Of a DNA stretch of 62,821 bases, positions 1-8,921 are shown piece after piece (the stretch's first letter is position 1; every line of letters starts with the position of its first letter). The stretch is from Mastigocoleus sp. MO_188.B34. Its GTDB lineage: Bacteria; Cyanobacteriota; Cyanobacteriia; Cyanobacteriales; Nostocaceae. The translations under genes were made by a program, and so were the position numbers. Where the stretch lies: NCBI RefSeq assembly GCF_030065675.1, contig NZ_JASJDK010000048.1, positions 1 through 62,821 on the forward strand, in the 5' to 3' direction. The notes beneath the pieces are model-generated. The model had not been told where the DNA came from. It ran no database searches and saw nothing but the letters and a program-made list of their open reading frames with translations.

Positions 1-209
1 GCGGGTGAGGAGGGGTTGGGTTTTCCCCTCCACAAAACATAAAAGAAACTGACGCTCACAAAATCAAAAAGTACGGTTTTATAAGCTTTCGAGCACAAGT
101 TTCTTAGGAGACGTACCGTGGTACGTCTCTACAAAAATTTATTTATCTCATTATTTTTAAAATTTTGTATGAAAATATACTTCAGTCAAACTACTCTATA
201 TACTCGTAT
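1..209. other. Left-edge intergenic segment
   Basis: No gene is visible here. It lies downstream of the minus-strand kinase gene and holds one short dispersed hairpin (108-129). The first 40 bases may belong to a gene or repeat cut by the window edge. Confidence 0.5.
108..129. repeat. Dispersed GAGACG hairpin, copy 1
   Basis: Ten-base arms GAGACGTACC and GGTACGTCTC enclose a 2-base loop, so this is an almost perfect palindrome. It belongs to the GTAGAGACG...CGTCTCTAC family found at about ten other places in this window. It sits about 80 bases beyond the stop codon of the histidine kinase, where it could also act as a transcript 3' end, although no T-run follows. Confidence 0.7.
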
Positions 210-2087
210 TTATAAGTAATTTTCTTGATTCATTAAAGTTGGTAAAGTAATAATAAATTCTGTACCTTTACCAGGTTCAGATATTACTTCTATTTCGCCC
301 TTATGTTTTTTAACAATACTGTAGGAAATCGATAAACCTAAACCGGTACCTTTACCTATGGGCTTAGTGGTAAAAAAGGGATCAAATAACTTTTCTTGAA
401 TATTTAAAGGTATCCCTGGACCATTATCTTTAATTCTTATACGTACAGATTTACTTACTTTAGTTTCAAAAACCTCTGTCTGAATTATAATCTGCTTACT
501 AAATTCCTCCGACTGTTCTTGTAAAGCATCCATTCCATTGTTAAGGATATTCATAAAAACCTGGTTTAGTTGTGCTGGATAACACTCAACCAGCATCAAA
601 TCTCCATATTGTCTTACCACCTCAATTCCTTTTTTGATTTGGTGATTGAGTAGTAATAAAGTATTCTCAATACCTTCATGAATATCAATAGCTTTAGCTT
701 CAGCTTCATCCAAGCGAGAAAAATTACGTAATGAGAGGACAATATCACGGATACGTTGAGCACCTATTTTCATTGAAGAAAGAGTTTTGGGTAAATCATC
801 GGTAACAAACTCTAAATCAATGTTTTCAATTTCCTCTAAAATTTTTGGACTGACATCAATGTGTTCTTCTTGATAAAGCTTTAACAAAGCTAACAAATCG
901 TCAACATAGCTATTAACATGCCGAATATTGCCGTATATAAAGTTTACTGGATTATTTATTTCATGAGCTACCCCAGCTACCATTTGACCCAAACTAGACA
1001 TCTTTTCAGTTTGAATTAATTGGGATTGTGTTTGCTGGAGATTTTGCAAAGCTTGGGAAAGTTCCTGTGTTCGTTCTTCCACTCTTTGCTCTAATGTTTG
1101 TCGAGCAAGTTCTAACTCATGGATATACTTGGAAACTGTCTGAATCATCTGGTTAAAGGAACTCGCTAATAATCCTACTTCATCTTTGGTAGTAACTGGG
1201 ACTACAAGGTCAAAATTAGACTCATTAGCAACTTTTTGAGCGACTTTTGTAACTGCTGTTAACGGATAAGTTATGAGCCAAGTTGTAAAAAATGCTAAGA
1301 AAATAGCGATAGCTACTGACAGCAAAATACTATATTTGGTTATATCTGCCTGTAATTGTATAGCCAGATTCAAGTTAGTATTTGCTGCTCGTTTTTTATC
1401 TTCCGCAAAGGCAATTAATTTATTTAGTTCTTGAATATCTTTTTCTAGCTGTAATGCTTCTGGGGACTCGAGGAAGTTTACCAAAAGATTTCTAGAATTT
1501 CCGGTATCTATTGTTTGGTTGTCGGAATTAATAATGTTGAATTTATTAATGGTAGTGACTAATTTTTTTCTATATGTTTGTGTTGTGTCTTTATGTTTTT
1601 GAATAAAATCTTGCAAATCTGCTAAATTTTGCCGTTCTAATCCTTGAATTTCATGACTTATCTCATTTTGTAATTCAGATAAAGCAGCAATTATCTTATC
1701 AGAGTGAATCAATAAATAGCTACTGTAGTTTTCTAATAAATGAGGATTTGTGATATAAGGGATAAACCGAGATTTTGTCTCCAATAAAGAATCTTTCAAT
1801 TGCATCAGCAAAGCTGATTCTCTGTGACTAATTTCTTGTTGCTTTAAAGCAGGTTGTTTCCAATAAACATCTCCTACGAATAAACCAACAGTTATTCCCA
1901 TAGCAGCAATTCCAATGGTAATTCCATAACCTATGGCAATTTTATGACCAATCTTGGTCTTATCTATTATTCTTTGGAACCAGCTGTAACTATTTTTTTG
2001 GAATATATTTTCTGCTTGGGAATTAATCCAAGAAATTTTCAGTCTATTTCCCGAGAGTAAACTTGATTTTATAGATTTCATAATCAA
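210..2087 (-). CDS. HAMP-domain sensor histidine kinase (orphan)
   Basis: A membrane sensor kinase of 625 residues. A first membrane helix lies near 50-72 and a second near 252-276, enclosing an extracytoplasmic, mostly helical region of about 180 residues. A HAMP domain (about 275-325) and a coiled coil (325-360) follow. The HisKA H-box AHEINNP carries the phospho-accepting His375. The HATPase domain shows the N box (N509-N517), G1 DNGPGIP (554-560) and G2 GKGTGLGLS (578-586), so it looks active. No response regulator is adjacent. It is divergent from a PstS-like gene, so a link to phosphate sensing is possible but only inferred from position. A second ATG two codons in is an alternative start. 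Confidence 0.93.
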   Translation of the reverse strand: MIMKSIKSSLLSGNRLKISWINSQAENIFQKNSYSWFQRIIDKTKIGHKIAIGYGITIGIAAMGITVGLFVGDVYWKQPALKQQEISHRESALLMQLKDSLLETKSRFIPYITNPHLLENYSSYLLIHSDKIIAALSELQNEISHEIQGLERQNLADLQDFIQKHKDTTQTYRKKLVTTINKFNIINSDNQTIDTGNSRNLLVNFLESPEALQLEKDIQELNKLIAFAEDKKRAANTNLNLAIQLQADITKYSILLSVAIAIFLAFFTTWLITYPLTAVTKVAQKVANESNFDLVVPVTTKDEVGLLASSFNQMIQTVSKYIHELELARQTLEQRVEERTQELSQALQNLQQTQSQLIQTEKMSSLGQMVAGVAHEINNPVNFIYGNIRHVNSYVDDLLALLKLYQEEHIDVSPKILEEIENIDLEFVTDDLPKTLSSMKIGAQRIRDIVLSLRNFSRLDEAEAKAIDIHEGIENTLLLLNHQIKKGIEVVRQYGDLMLVECYPAQLNQVFMNILNNGMDALQEQSEEFSKQIIIQTEVFETKVSKSVRIRIKDNGPGIPLNIQEKLFDPFFTTKPIGKGTGLGLSISYSIVKKHKGEIEVISEPGKGTEFIITLPTLMNQENYL

Positions 2088-2590
2088 GATTTAAAAGTAT
2101 GTAAATATATTTATAGACTTGGTTATCAATCCATTTAATAAAAATTCTTGTAACATTAGAATTAATATTTAAGAAATGAATATTTAAGATTCCATTAATT
2201 ATTAACAAGTCTTTTATTGCTGTATTGAGTCAATAAAAAACTGTAGAGCATAAATGATTTTTGTCTTTGTTTATGTTTTTTGGGAAATTAAAATTAAATA
2301 ATTACTTTGACATATAACTTATGATATAAATATTGAGCACAAAATATAAAAGCTATTTTTAGTTAAAAGTATGGCATATTATAAATAATTATATTTTTAT
2401 CGTTACGCTAATTGTTTGAAATCAGTATTTCTAACATAAAAATATTTTTGGTGATTCAAAATAGGCTAATTAAATACAAAGCGTAGTTGATTTCAGTTAT
2501 TTTGCTAGTGTAAATGGGAAAAATATAAATAAATAGATAAATATAATATTTTGAACATAATTTTTGTGAACATAAATTACTAAAAATAAA
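2088..2590. promoter_or_regulatory. Divergent intergenic region, kinase / PstS-like gene
   Basis: About 500 bases, very AT-rich, between two divergent genes, so promoters of both should lie here. I could not identify a convincing Pho box (tandem 8-mers of the CTTAACCT type) or other operator by eye. No hairpin or ORF of note is seen. Confidence 0.4.
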
Positions 2591-3457
2591 ATGATATATT
2601 TCAAGCAATCTGTATTAATATCACTAACTTTATTTACTGCTTCATTTTTGCAAGCTTGTAGTCAATATCCATCAATAAATACTATTTCCTATGCTCAAAA
2701 TAATAGGAATTTGACGTTAACTGGATCCAGTACCATCAAACCTTTAGTTGTAGCGATCGCTAAGCGTTATCAAGCTAAATATCCCAACGTGCGAATTAAC
2801 GTTAAAACCGGTGGTTCTTCTCAAGGAATTAAGGATGCTAGCGAAGGAAATGTTGATATTGGTATGGTGTCGCGTTCTTTAAAAGCAAAGGAAAAACATT
2901 TATTACCATTTACCATTGCTAAAGATGGTATATCAGTACTAATACATAAAAACAACCCAATTAAAAGTCTTACGAATAAACAAATCGTTGACATATATAC
3001 TAATAAAATCAACAATTGGCGACAAGTTGGTGGTAAAAATGCACCAATTTTTGTTGTCAGCAAAGCAGAAAATCATTCTACTGGTAAGCTGTTTGCTAAA
3101 TTTTTTCAAATGCCGATCAAAGATATTAGTGCGGATAAAATTATTGGTGATAATCCAGAAGCGATTGCAGCAGTTAACGAAAATCCTAACACTATTGCTT
3201 ACGTATCTATTGGTGCGGCTGAATATGATATAGTTCACGGTGCACCTTTAAAACTCTTACCGATTGAGGGAGTAGCTGCTACGATCGCAAATGTCAAAAA
3301 TGGTACCTTTCCCCTTTCCCGTCCTCTAAATTTAGTGACGAATTCTACACCAATTGGATTAAAAAAAGACTTTATTGACTTTGCTCGTTCTGAAAAAGTA
3401 TATGACTTAGTAAGGGAGCAATCCTTTGTTCCAACAAAATCAGAATCTACGCTTTAA
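2591..3457 (+). CDS. PstS-like phosphate-binding lipoprotein
   Basis: A 288-residue solute-binding protein of the phosphate (PstS/PBP-like) family. The N-terminus is a lipoprotein signal peptide ending in a lipobox LQAC (Cys23), so it should be tethered outside the cytoplasmic membrane. Motifs GSSTIKP near residue 46 and GGSSQGI near residue 75 match the phosphate-coordinating loops of the family. No pstC, pstA, pstB or phoU is adjacent, so it is a lone binding protein. It may feed a transporter encoded elsewhere or serve as a phosphate sensor for the divergent kinase; both are inferences. Length is normal for short cyanobacterial PstS homologues. Confidence 0.88.
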   Translation: MIYFKQSVLISLTLFTASFLQACSQYPSINTISYAQNNRNLTLTGSSTIKPLVVAIAKRYQAKYPNVRINVKTGGSSQGIKDASEGNVDIGMVSRSLKAKEKHLLPFTIAKDGISVLIHKNNPIKSLTNKQIVDIYTNKINNWRQVGGKNAPIFVVSKAENHSTGKLFAKFFQMPIKDISADKIIGDNPEAIAAVNENPNTIAYVSIGAAEYDIVHGAPLKLLPIEGVAATIANVKNGTFPLSRPLNLVTNSTPIGLKKDFIDFARSEKVYDLVREQSFVPTKSESTL

Positions 3458-3581
3458 GGGAATCTAAATTTTAATAACCCATCATATTAAAATAATTTAA
3501 TACTTAATATTTAATAAGTCATATAGCGTTTTCCTACCTAGTGAGTTACACCTTATTAGTTAGGGTGTTGAGAATATTTAT

Positions 3582-3785
3582 TCTCCATTCTTCTTTAAAA
3601 GCTTTAAGGGTGTTTTTTGTGAAATTCATGCGGTTCTAAAGAAAGCAGGTAAGCCGATACAAGATGCTGATGTTTTGATTGCTGCAATGGGTATTACACG
3701 CGGGTTAATTTTGGTTTCTAATGATTCTGATATGTTGAGAGTTGATCGGATTGAGTTGGAGAATTGGTTGGAAGTAGAATCGTGA
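3582..3785 (+). pseudogene. VapC-type PIN toxin, C-terminal relic
   Basis: The reading frame ending at TGA 3783-3785 reads FCEIHAVLKKAGKPIQDADV near 3618, then LIAAMGIT and VSNDSDMLR. This is the conserved second half of VapC PIN-domain RNases, with the acidic DAD (near 3665) and the SNDSDM signature. No start codon or N-terminal half with the first catalytic Asp is present, and no VapB antitoxin is seen upstream. It is therefore a decayed fragment of a toxin-antitoxin locus. The exact 5' limit of the relic is uncertain. Confidence 0.75.
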
Positions 3786-3920
3786 GTTTTGTAGAATGTT
3801 CTGGTGCTTACGAAGAAATAGCTATTGAACGTGAATTCTCTAAGTGAAAATACTTGATATTTATAAAAATAATATAAATTTTACACGAGTATTATAGGAT
3901 TAGCATACTGTAAATATATG

Positions 3921-4310
3921 GCAACTAGTTGCACTATTTTTACAGTAATAATACTTGTTTAGTGTTTTTTGCAACTAAGTTGCACATGCGTTTACAATAA
4001 TTTTCATGTTAGTAAGACACATCGGTATAAACCTACAGGATCAGCCTTTATGATTTCCCCTACTCGACTTGTTTATGAAGCTGTGCTAAATAGAGCTTCA
4101 ACAATAAAGCTATAAGAGGTGGGAGAGGGAATAGCCGCCGTGTGTGATTTAAAATACTTAAAATACTTAAAATTAATAGAAATTTTATAGAGAATTTACG
4201 GAAATCATACAAGCTCAGTGTAGTGTAACAATACAGCAACTAATAGCACTATGTTTACAGTAAAAATATTTATTTAGTATTATTGACAACTTATTTACAT
4301 ATGTATTGAC
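3921..4310. repeat. Two imperfect ~75-bp direct repeats with palindromes
   Basis: Block one (3921-3997) begins with the perfect palindrome GCAACTAGTTGC (3921-3932) and contains GCAACTAAGTTGC (3971-3983), about 50 bases centre to centre. Block two (4236-4310) is a diverged copy beginning GCAACTAATAGCAC with the same run of TTTACAGTAA and TTTAGTATT-like words. The paired palindromes could be operators or the ends of a small non-autonomous element. Confidence 0.55.
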
Positions 4311-4323
4311 AGTGCTTTTATCG

Positions 4324-4351
4324 GTAGGGACGCACAGTCGTGCACTCTTAC
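4324..4351. repeat. Dispersed hairpin, decayed copy
   Basis: GTAGGGACGCAC and GTGCACTCTTAC form an imperfect inverted repeat around AGTC. It is a degenerate member of the GTAGAGACG/CGTCTCTAC family. Confidence 0.5.
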
Positions 4352-4489
4352 GAGCGTCTGTACTCCACTTAGTTGGAATAGACTTTTTTTTAGTTCTGGA
4401 ACGCCGATTCAATCTTCAGAATTATCAAATTTGACGGCAAAAAAACCACAGATGCGCAGGGAAAACAGAGTAATAAATAGAGAATCGCT

Positions 4490-5773
4490 ATGTCAAACAA
4501 TCCTTTTGTTGTTGGAAAGCCAGTTCCCCCAGAATGTTTTGTGGGACGCGAATATGAAATAGCAGTTTCATTTTCCCAAATTTCCCAACGCGGTCATTTA
4601 GCTATTTGGGGTGGTCCAGGAATGGGTAGATCCTCTTTCTTGGATTTACTTGCTTCACCCACTATTTGGAAAGAACGTGGATTAGATCCATCTAATGCTG
4701 TAATTGCTCTGATGAGTTGTAAGAATATCTATCCCTTTACTCCTTCTGCTTTCTGGAGGGAAGTATTGAGTGTTGTGAAAGATAAGTTGGAGAACGAAAC
4801 TCAATTGCAAGCTGAAATTGAGAGACTTTTGGAACGAGAACAAATAAGGAGAAATGACGTTAACAGAATATTACAAAGACTTGGTAAAAAAGGCAAATTC
4901 TTGGTGCTGCTAGTCGACGACTTTGATGTAGCCTTGCAGGAAAACGAGAAATACACCGAAGCCAATATGCAAAGATTCTTGAGTGAGTGTCGTAGTTTGG
5001 CTGTTGCTTCTACTGGGGGTAAATATCTCTCGACAGTTATTACTACCCTTAGGCGTCCTAATGAACTCGGTCCAAAACTCAATCCCAATGCTTCTCCGTG
5101 GTACAACCACTATCTGTTTCAGTCACTCAAACCATTGAACAATTGGGAAATTGAGCAATTACTAAGAGTAATACCAATGACACCGACGTTACAAGAAGCT
5201 ATCGGAGAAATAGCAGGTAGGGACCCACGTCTATTACAAATTGCTGGTTTTAGATTATATGCACGGTTAGAAACTGATAGAAAAGCTAACAAAATCCCTG
5301 ATGTTCAAGTATTTATCAAAAATTTCGAAATAGAGACTAAACATATTTTTCAAAATACTTGGAATAGGTGTAGTGAAGTAGAAAAAGCTATTTTGATGCT
5401 GGTGACTTTGTCTGATTTAAAAGGTCGTTTACATCAGAAGAAACACTTTGATTTAAGTAATCTTGACCTGATATTTACTCAAAGAGAGCGGGAATTGAAA
5501 AGCCTAGAAGAACAAGGGATAATTATTCACAAACAAGGAGCACATCAAAGAGAATATTCCTTTGCTTCCTTAATTATGCAGCGATGGGTAATGCAAGAAG
5601 TATGGAATACAGATAATCAATTAGTTAGAGAACGGGAAAGAGTATTTATTAAGTTAATAAGCCATAAACAGCTCAGTCAAATTAACTCGATCTTACAACA
5701 TAAAGATGACCTGCTATCCACTGTCGAATGGTTTGGTAAATTATTCGCTGCTTTTCCCAAAGGATTAATTTAA
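4490..5773 (+). CDS. STAND-type ATPase with winged-helix tail, altered Walker A
   Basis: A 427-residue soluble protein. The N-terminus NPFVVGKP...CFVGRE matches the signature at the start of the next two genes. The P-loop reads GGPGMGRSS, so the usual Walker A lysine is Arg47. The Walker B strand LVLLVDDFD is intact. Residues from about 285 (SEVEKAILMLVTL, then a basic helix and EEQGIIIHK) look like a winged helix, as in STAND/AAA proteins. No repeat sensor or membrane segment follows, and the protein ends abruptly with FPKGLI, so it may be a shortened family member. It is co-directional with two related genes downstream (gap 166 bases). Lysine loss suggests weak or absent ATP hydrolysis, but this is not proven. 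Confidence 0.8.
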   Translation: MSNNPFVVGKPVPPECFVGREYEIAVSFSQISQRGHLAIWGGPGMGRSSFLDLLASPTIWKERGLDPSNAVIALMSCKNIYPFTPSAFWREVLSVVKDKLENETQLQAEIERLLEREQIRRNDVNRILQRLGKKGKFLVLLVDDFDVALQENEKYTEANMQRFLSECRSLAVASTGGKYLSTVITTLRRPNELGPKLNPNASPWYNHYLFQSLKPLNNWEIEQLLRVIPMTPTLQEAIGEIAGRDPRLLQIAGFRLYARLETDRKANKIPDVQVFIKNFEIETKHIFQNTWNRCSEVEKAILMLVTLSDLKGRLHQKKHFDLSNLDLIFTQRERELKSLEEQGIIIHKQGAHQREYSFASLIMQRWVMQEVWNTDNQLVRERERVFIKLISHKQLSQINSILQHKDDLLSTVEWFGKLFAAFPKGLI

Positions 5774-5825
5774 AGTTAATCGAAATACAAATCATAAGCA
5801 AATTTTTGGGACATATGAATATGCT

Positions 5826-5864
5826 GTAGAGGCGTATAAACTATAAATTTTCTACGTCTCTAAC
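5826..5864. repeat. Dispersed hairpin, decayed copy
   Basis: GTAGAGGCGTA and TACGTCTCTAAC face each other around a 16-base AT-rich loop. It is a diverged member of the GTAGAGACG family lying between two STAND genes. Confidence 0.4.
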
Positions 5865-5939
5865 ACAAATGTCTTGCTTCAAGAAAATATATTTTTCGTA
5901 TTATTTTCCAAATATTGTAACTATGTCGATAAAAATAAA

Positions 5940-8897
5940 ATGACAAATCAAAATTATCATATCAATCCTTATACTATAGGTAATCCAATCCGCTATTCGG
6001 AAAAATTTTTCGGACGAGAAAGTCTATTCGGTTTTATTGAAGATAATTTGAACCAAAATATACAATTTATTTTATTGCATGGTCAACGACGTATTGGTAA
6101 GTCTTCTGTATTACAACAATCAAATAGTAGAATTGCTCCAGATAACTTTGTTTTTGTTCTTTTTGATTTGCAAGGTTACAGTAAATCTTCTCTGAGCGAA
6201 ATATTATATGAACTTGCAGAGGAAATAGCATCTCAATTAGAATTAGATTCAGATATTGTCATACCTCCTTCCTGTGAGGAATTAACAAATAATCTAGATA
6301 TATTTTCTGATGATTTTCTCATCAAAATTTTTCAGGAATTGGACGATAGAAATCTTGTATTGCTACTAGATGAATTTGATGTTGCTGGGAATACTATAAA
6401 TAAAATAGAAAATCATGGTACTGGATTTTTTAAATATTTGAAATCACTTCTAAACAAGCAGAATAAATTATTTATTATTCCAGTAATAGGGAGAAAATTA
6501 GATGATTTGCATAACTTACATCAATTATTCAAAGACGCGCCATTTCAAGAAGTTAGTTTACTTGATATCACAAGTACTAAACGATTGATTATAAATCCAG
6601 CGAAAGGTGTACTTGAGTACGAGAAAAATGCAATCGAAGCAATTTGTGAACTCTCATCAGGACATCCCTATTTTACTCAAACAATTTGCTTTAATCTTTT
6701 CGTGCAAGCAGAATTTGAAAGAGAATGGACAGTTACTCGCGAACATGTCTCAAATATAGTAGATAGAACTATTGAAAGTGCAGCAGGTGGACTTGCATGG
6801 TTTTGGGATGGACTTTATATTCCTGAGCAAGTAGTATTTTCAGCCGTAGCAGAGGCTCAACAAATAGCTCTTGAGCAAAATAATTTATATATAGAACACC
6901 CGTTGAAATTGCTAAAAAAATTTGGAGTTATTCAGACAGAAGAACTAATTCAAGCAGTGAAAAGACTAACAGAAAATAAATTTTTAGATAAGGCAGGATG
7001 CAGGGTAAGAATTGAATTAGTTCGCCGTTGGTTAGTGGAAGAACGTCCAGTAAAAGAAACAATATGGAGATTAGAAAAGATTGAGGCAGAAAAGATTAAC
7101 CAATTATTAGAAGAAGCAAAAAAACTACACCAAGAGGGTAACACTCAAGAAATAATAAATTGCTATGAGCAAATTTTGAGAATCAATCCTAATCACTTCA
7201 GTACTCTAGATGTTTTAGCTGAGAGATACTTAGAAATTGGAAATTTTGATAAAGCTTTGGAACTGTATCAGCGAGCTTACCAAGTTGACCCTGTACATCA
7301 TAAAGAAGGATTTTTAATAGCTTTAGAAAATTATGGTAAAAGTCTAATCAAGCAACAAGAATATATCAAAGCAGAAATTCAGTTTAACAGGGTTTTAGAA
7401 ATTGAACCTAATAGAGAATCAGCAAAAAAACAACTTGCCAAAATTAAAGATGAAACTGTGAAACATAAGTCAACAAGTCCGGATATGGTTGAAAAAAACG
7501 CAGGTAAAGTTTCCGAAAACTCAAAAGCCCCAAATCGGCAGCGAACTGTATTAAGTGCAATTGCTGCAGGAATTATTGCTCTAGTGGGTGGTATTAGTGT
7601 TCATCGATTTTTAGCTCCCTGTCCCGAAGGTCAACAGAAATTTAATGGTAGTTGTCTTAGTAATATTAGTCGTGGCGATCGCACTTTCTTTCCCACTACC
7701 CACAACAGATTCCGCAATCTAGGTATAGAAGCATTTAAAAAAGGTAATTATTCCCAAGCCGTTAATTTATTTGGACAGGGTGTAAAGAATAATCGCAACG
7801 ATCCAGAAGTGCTAATTTATTACAATAATGCCAAAGCTCGCCAAGAGGGTAATCCCTTCACTTTAGCGGTCGCTGTACCCGTAAATCATAAAAAAGATGA
7901 GTCTAAAGAAATTTTGCGCGGAGTTGCACAAGCACAGGAAGAATTTAATGCTAATCGTGGTTCAAGATTATTAGAGATTGCGATTGCTGATGATAGTAAC
8001 AAACCAGATAAAGCGGGACAGATAGCTCAACAACTGGTTAGAGATAAATCCATCCTGGGAGTAATTGGACACTATTCTAGTGAAAGTACTGAGGCAGCTC
8101 TTAATGTATACAAAATAGCAAGTATGCCTGTTATTTCTCCTAGTAGTACTGCTACCTATTTGAGCGGTGATGTATTCTTTAGAACAGTTCCTTCTGATGC
8201 TGTATCTGGTGAAACATTAGCTAAATACGCTAAAAACTCTCTTTTTAATAAAGTTGTGATTTTTTATAATCGTCATAGCCCCTATAGTAATAGTTTGAGA
8301 GAAGAATTTAAAAGAAATTTTCTCAATTTTCAGGGTCAGATTCTTAGCGAAATAAACTTTACAGATCCAACGCTAAATATTAAGCAAAAACTTCAAGATA
8401 GTGCATCTCAACAAGTGCAAGCAGTTATGTTGTTCCCAGATGTAAAACAAAAACATGCTCACATCGCGCTCAATATTGCTAAAGTCAATGCAGAGAATAA
8501 CTTAGGATTAAACCTCTTAGGTGGTGACACTTTATACAGTTCAGATGTTTTGAAAGACGGAGGAAATGCTATTGAAGGTTTAGTTATTGCTGTACCTTGG
8601 TTTAGAGAAGCACCACTAGCAAAAGATTTTTCTCAAACTGCAAATAAACAATGGGGTGGAGGTGTTAGTTGGGTTACAGCTACCAGTTATGATGCGACTC
8701 AAGCTTTTATTAAATCTCTAGCATTAAACTCTACGAGAAACAGTATTTTGCAAGAACTGCGGGGGATAAGTCTTTCCGAAAAACAAACATCAGGAGATGT
8801 ACTTAAATTCACTAATGGAGAACGTCAGAGTAAAGCTATTCTTGTTAAGGTCGAGCAAAATCAATTTAAGTGCTTACAAAAAAATTGTTCTCAATAG
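5940..8897 (+). CDS. Transmembrane STAND ATPase-TPR-periplasmic binding protein fusion (copy A)
   Basis: Start taken at ATG 5940 because its paralogue begins at the equivalent INPY motif; an upstream in-frame ATG (5874) would add 22 unlike residues. In 985-residue numbering: ATPase with P-loop GQRRIGKSS (Lys54) and Walker B LVLLLDEFD (Asp144, Glu145); the GHPYFTQ motif near 241 typical of AAA_35-like STAND ATPases; a winged-helix-like part to about 375; TPRs at about 395-500; one membrane helix at about 535-558; a TPR-like stretch (GIEAFKKGNYSQAV); and from about 638 a type-1 periplasmic binding fold (Peripla_BP_6, amino-acid or receptor-ligand type). The expected topology is ATPase and TPRs inside, ligand domain outside. 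No enzymatic effector is visible, so it may signal through partners. Function is inferred. Confidence 0.85.
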   Translation: MTNQNYHINPYTIGNPIRYSEKFFGRESLFGFIEDNLNQNIQFILLHGQRRIGKSSVLQQSNSRIAPDNFVFVLFDLQGYSKSSLSEILYELAEEIASQLELDSDIVIPPSCEELTNNLDIFSDDFLIKIFQELDDRNLVLLLDEFDVAGNTINKIENHGTGFFKYLKSLLNKQNKLFIIPVIGRKLDDLHNLHQLFKDAPFQEVSLLDITSTKRLIINPAKGVLEYEKNAIEAICELSSGHPYFTQTICFNLFVQAEFEREWTVTREHVSNIVDRTIESAAGGLAWFWDGLYIPEQVVFSAVAEAQQIALEQNNLYIEHPLKLLKKFGVIQTEELIQAVKRLTENKFLDKAGCRVRIELVRRWLVEERPVKETIWRLEKIEAEKINQLLEEAKKLHQEGNTQEIINCYEQILRINPNHFSTLDVLAERYLEIGNFDKALELYQRAYQVDPVHHKEGFLIALENYGKSLIKQQEYIKAEIQFNRVLEIEPNRESAKKQLAKIKDETVKHKSTSPDMVEKNAGKVSENSKAPNRQRTVLSAIAAGIIALVGGISVHRFLAPCPEGQQKFNGSCLSNISRGDRTFFPTTHNRFRNLGIEAFKKGNYSQAVNLFGQGVKNNRNDPEVLIYYNNAKARQEGNPFTLAVAVPVNHKKDESKEILRGVAQAQEEFNANRGSRLLEIAIADDSNKPDKAGQIAQQLVRDKSILGVIGHYSSESTEAALNVYKIASMPVISPSSTATYLSGDVFFRTVPSDAVSGETLAKYAKNSLFNKVVIFYNRHSPYSNSLREEFKRNFLNFQGQILSEINFTDPTLNIKQKLQDSASQQVQAVMLFPDVKQKHAHIALNIAKVNAENNLGLNLLGGDTLYSSDVLKDGGNAIEGLVIAVPWFREAPLAKDFSQTANKQWGGGVSWVTATSYDATQAFIKSLALNSTRNSILQELRGISLSEKQTSGDVLKFTNGERQSKAILVKVEQNQFKCLQKNCSQ

Positions 8898-8921
8898 GAA
8901 ATAACGGGTAGCTTTTTAATT

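Larger units (their letters stand above)
3786..4489. other. Gene-free region with imperfect direct repeats
   Basis: About 700 bases without a convincing gene. It holds two related blocks (3921-3997 and 4236-4310) and a decayed dispersed hairpin (4324-4351). A 21-codon ORF at 4050-4115 has no supporting signal. Confidence 0.5.

Noticed and set aside
2591-3457. A pst transport operon
   Set aside because: Only the binding protein is present. The downstream DNA holds a toxin relic and no permease or ATPase genes.
4215-4412. 65-codon minus-strand ORF before the first STAND gene
   Set aside because: It overlaps the direct repeat and a decayed hairpin, with no recognisable product.
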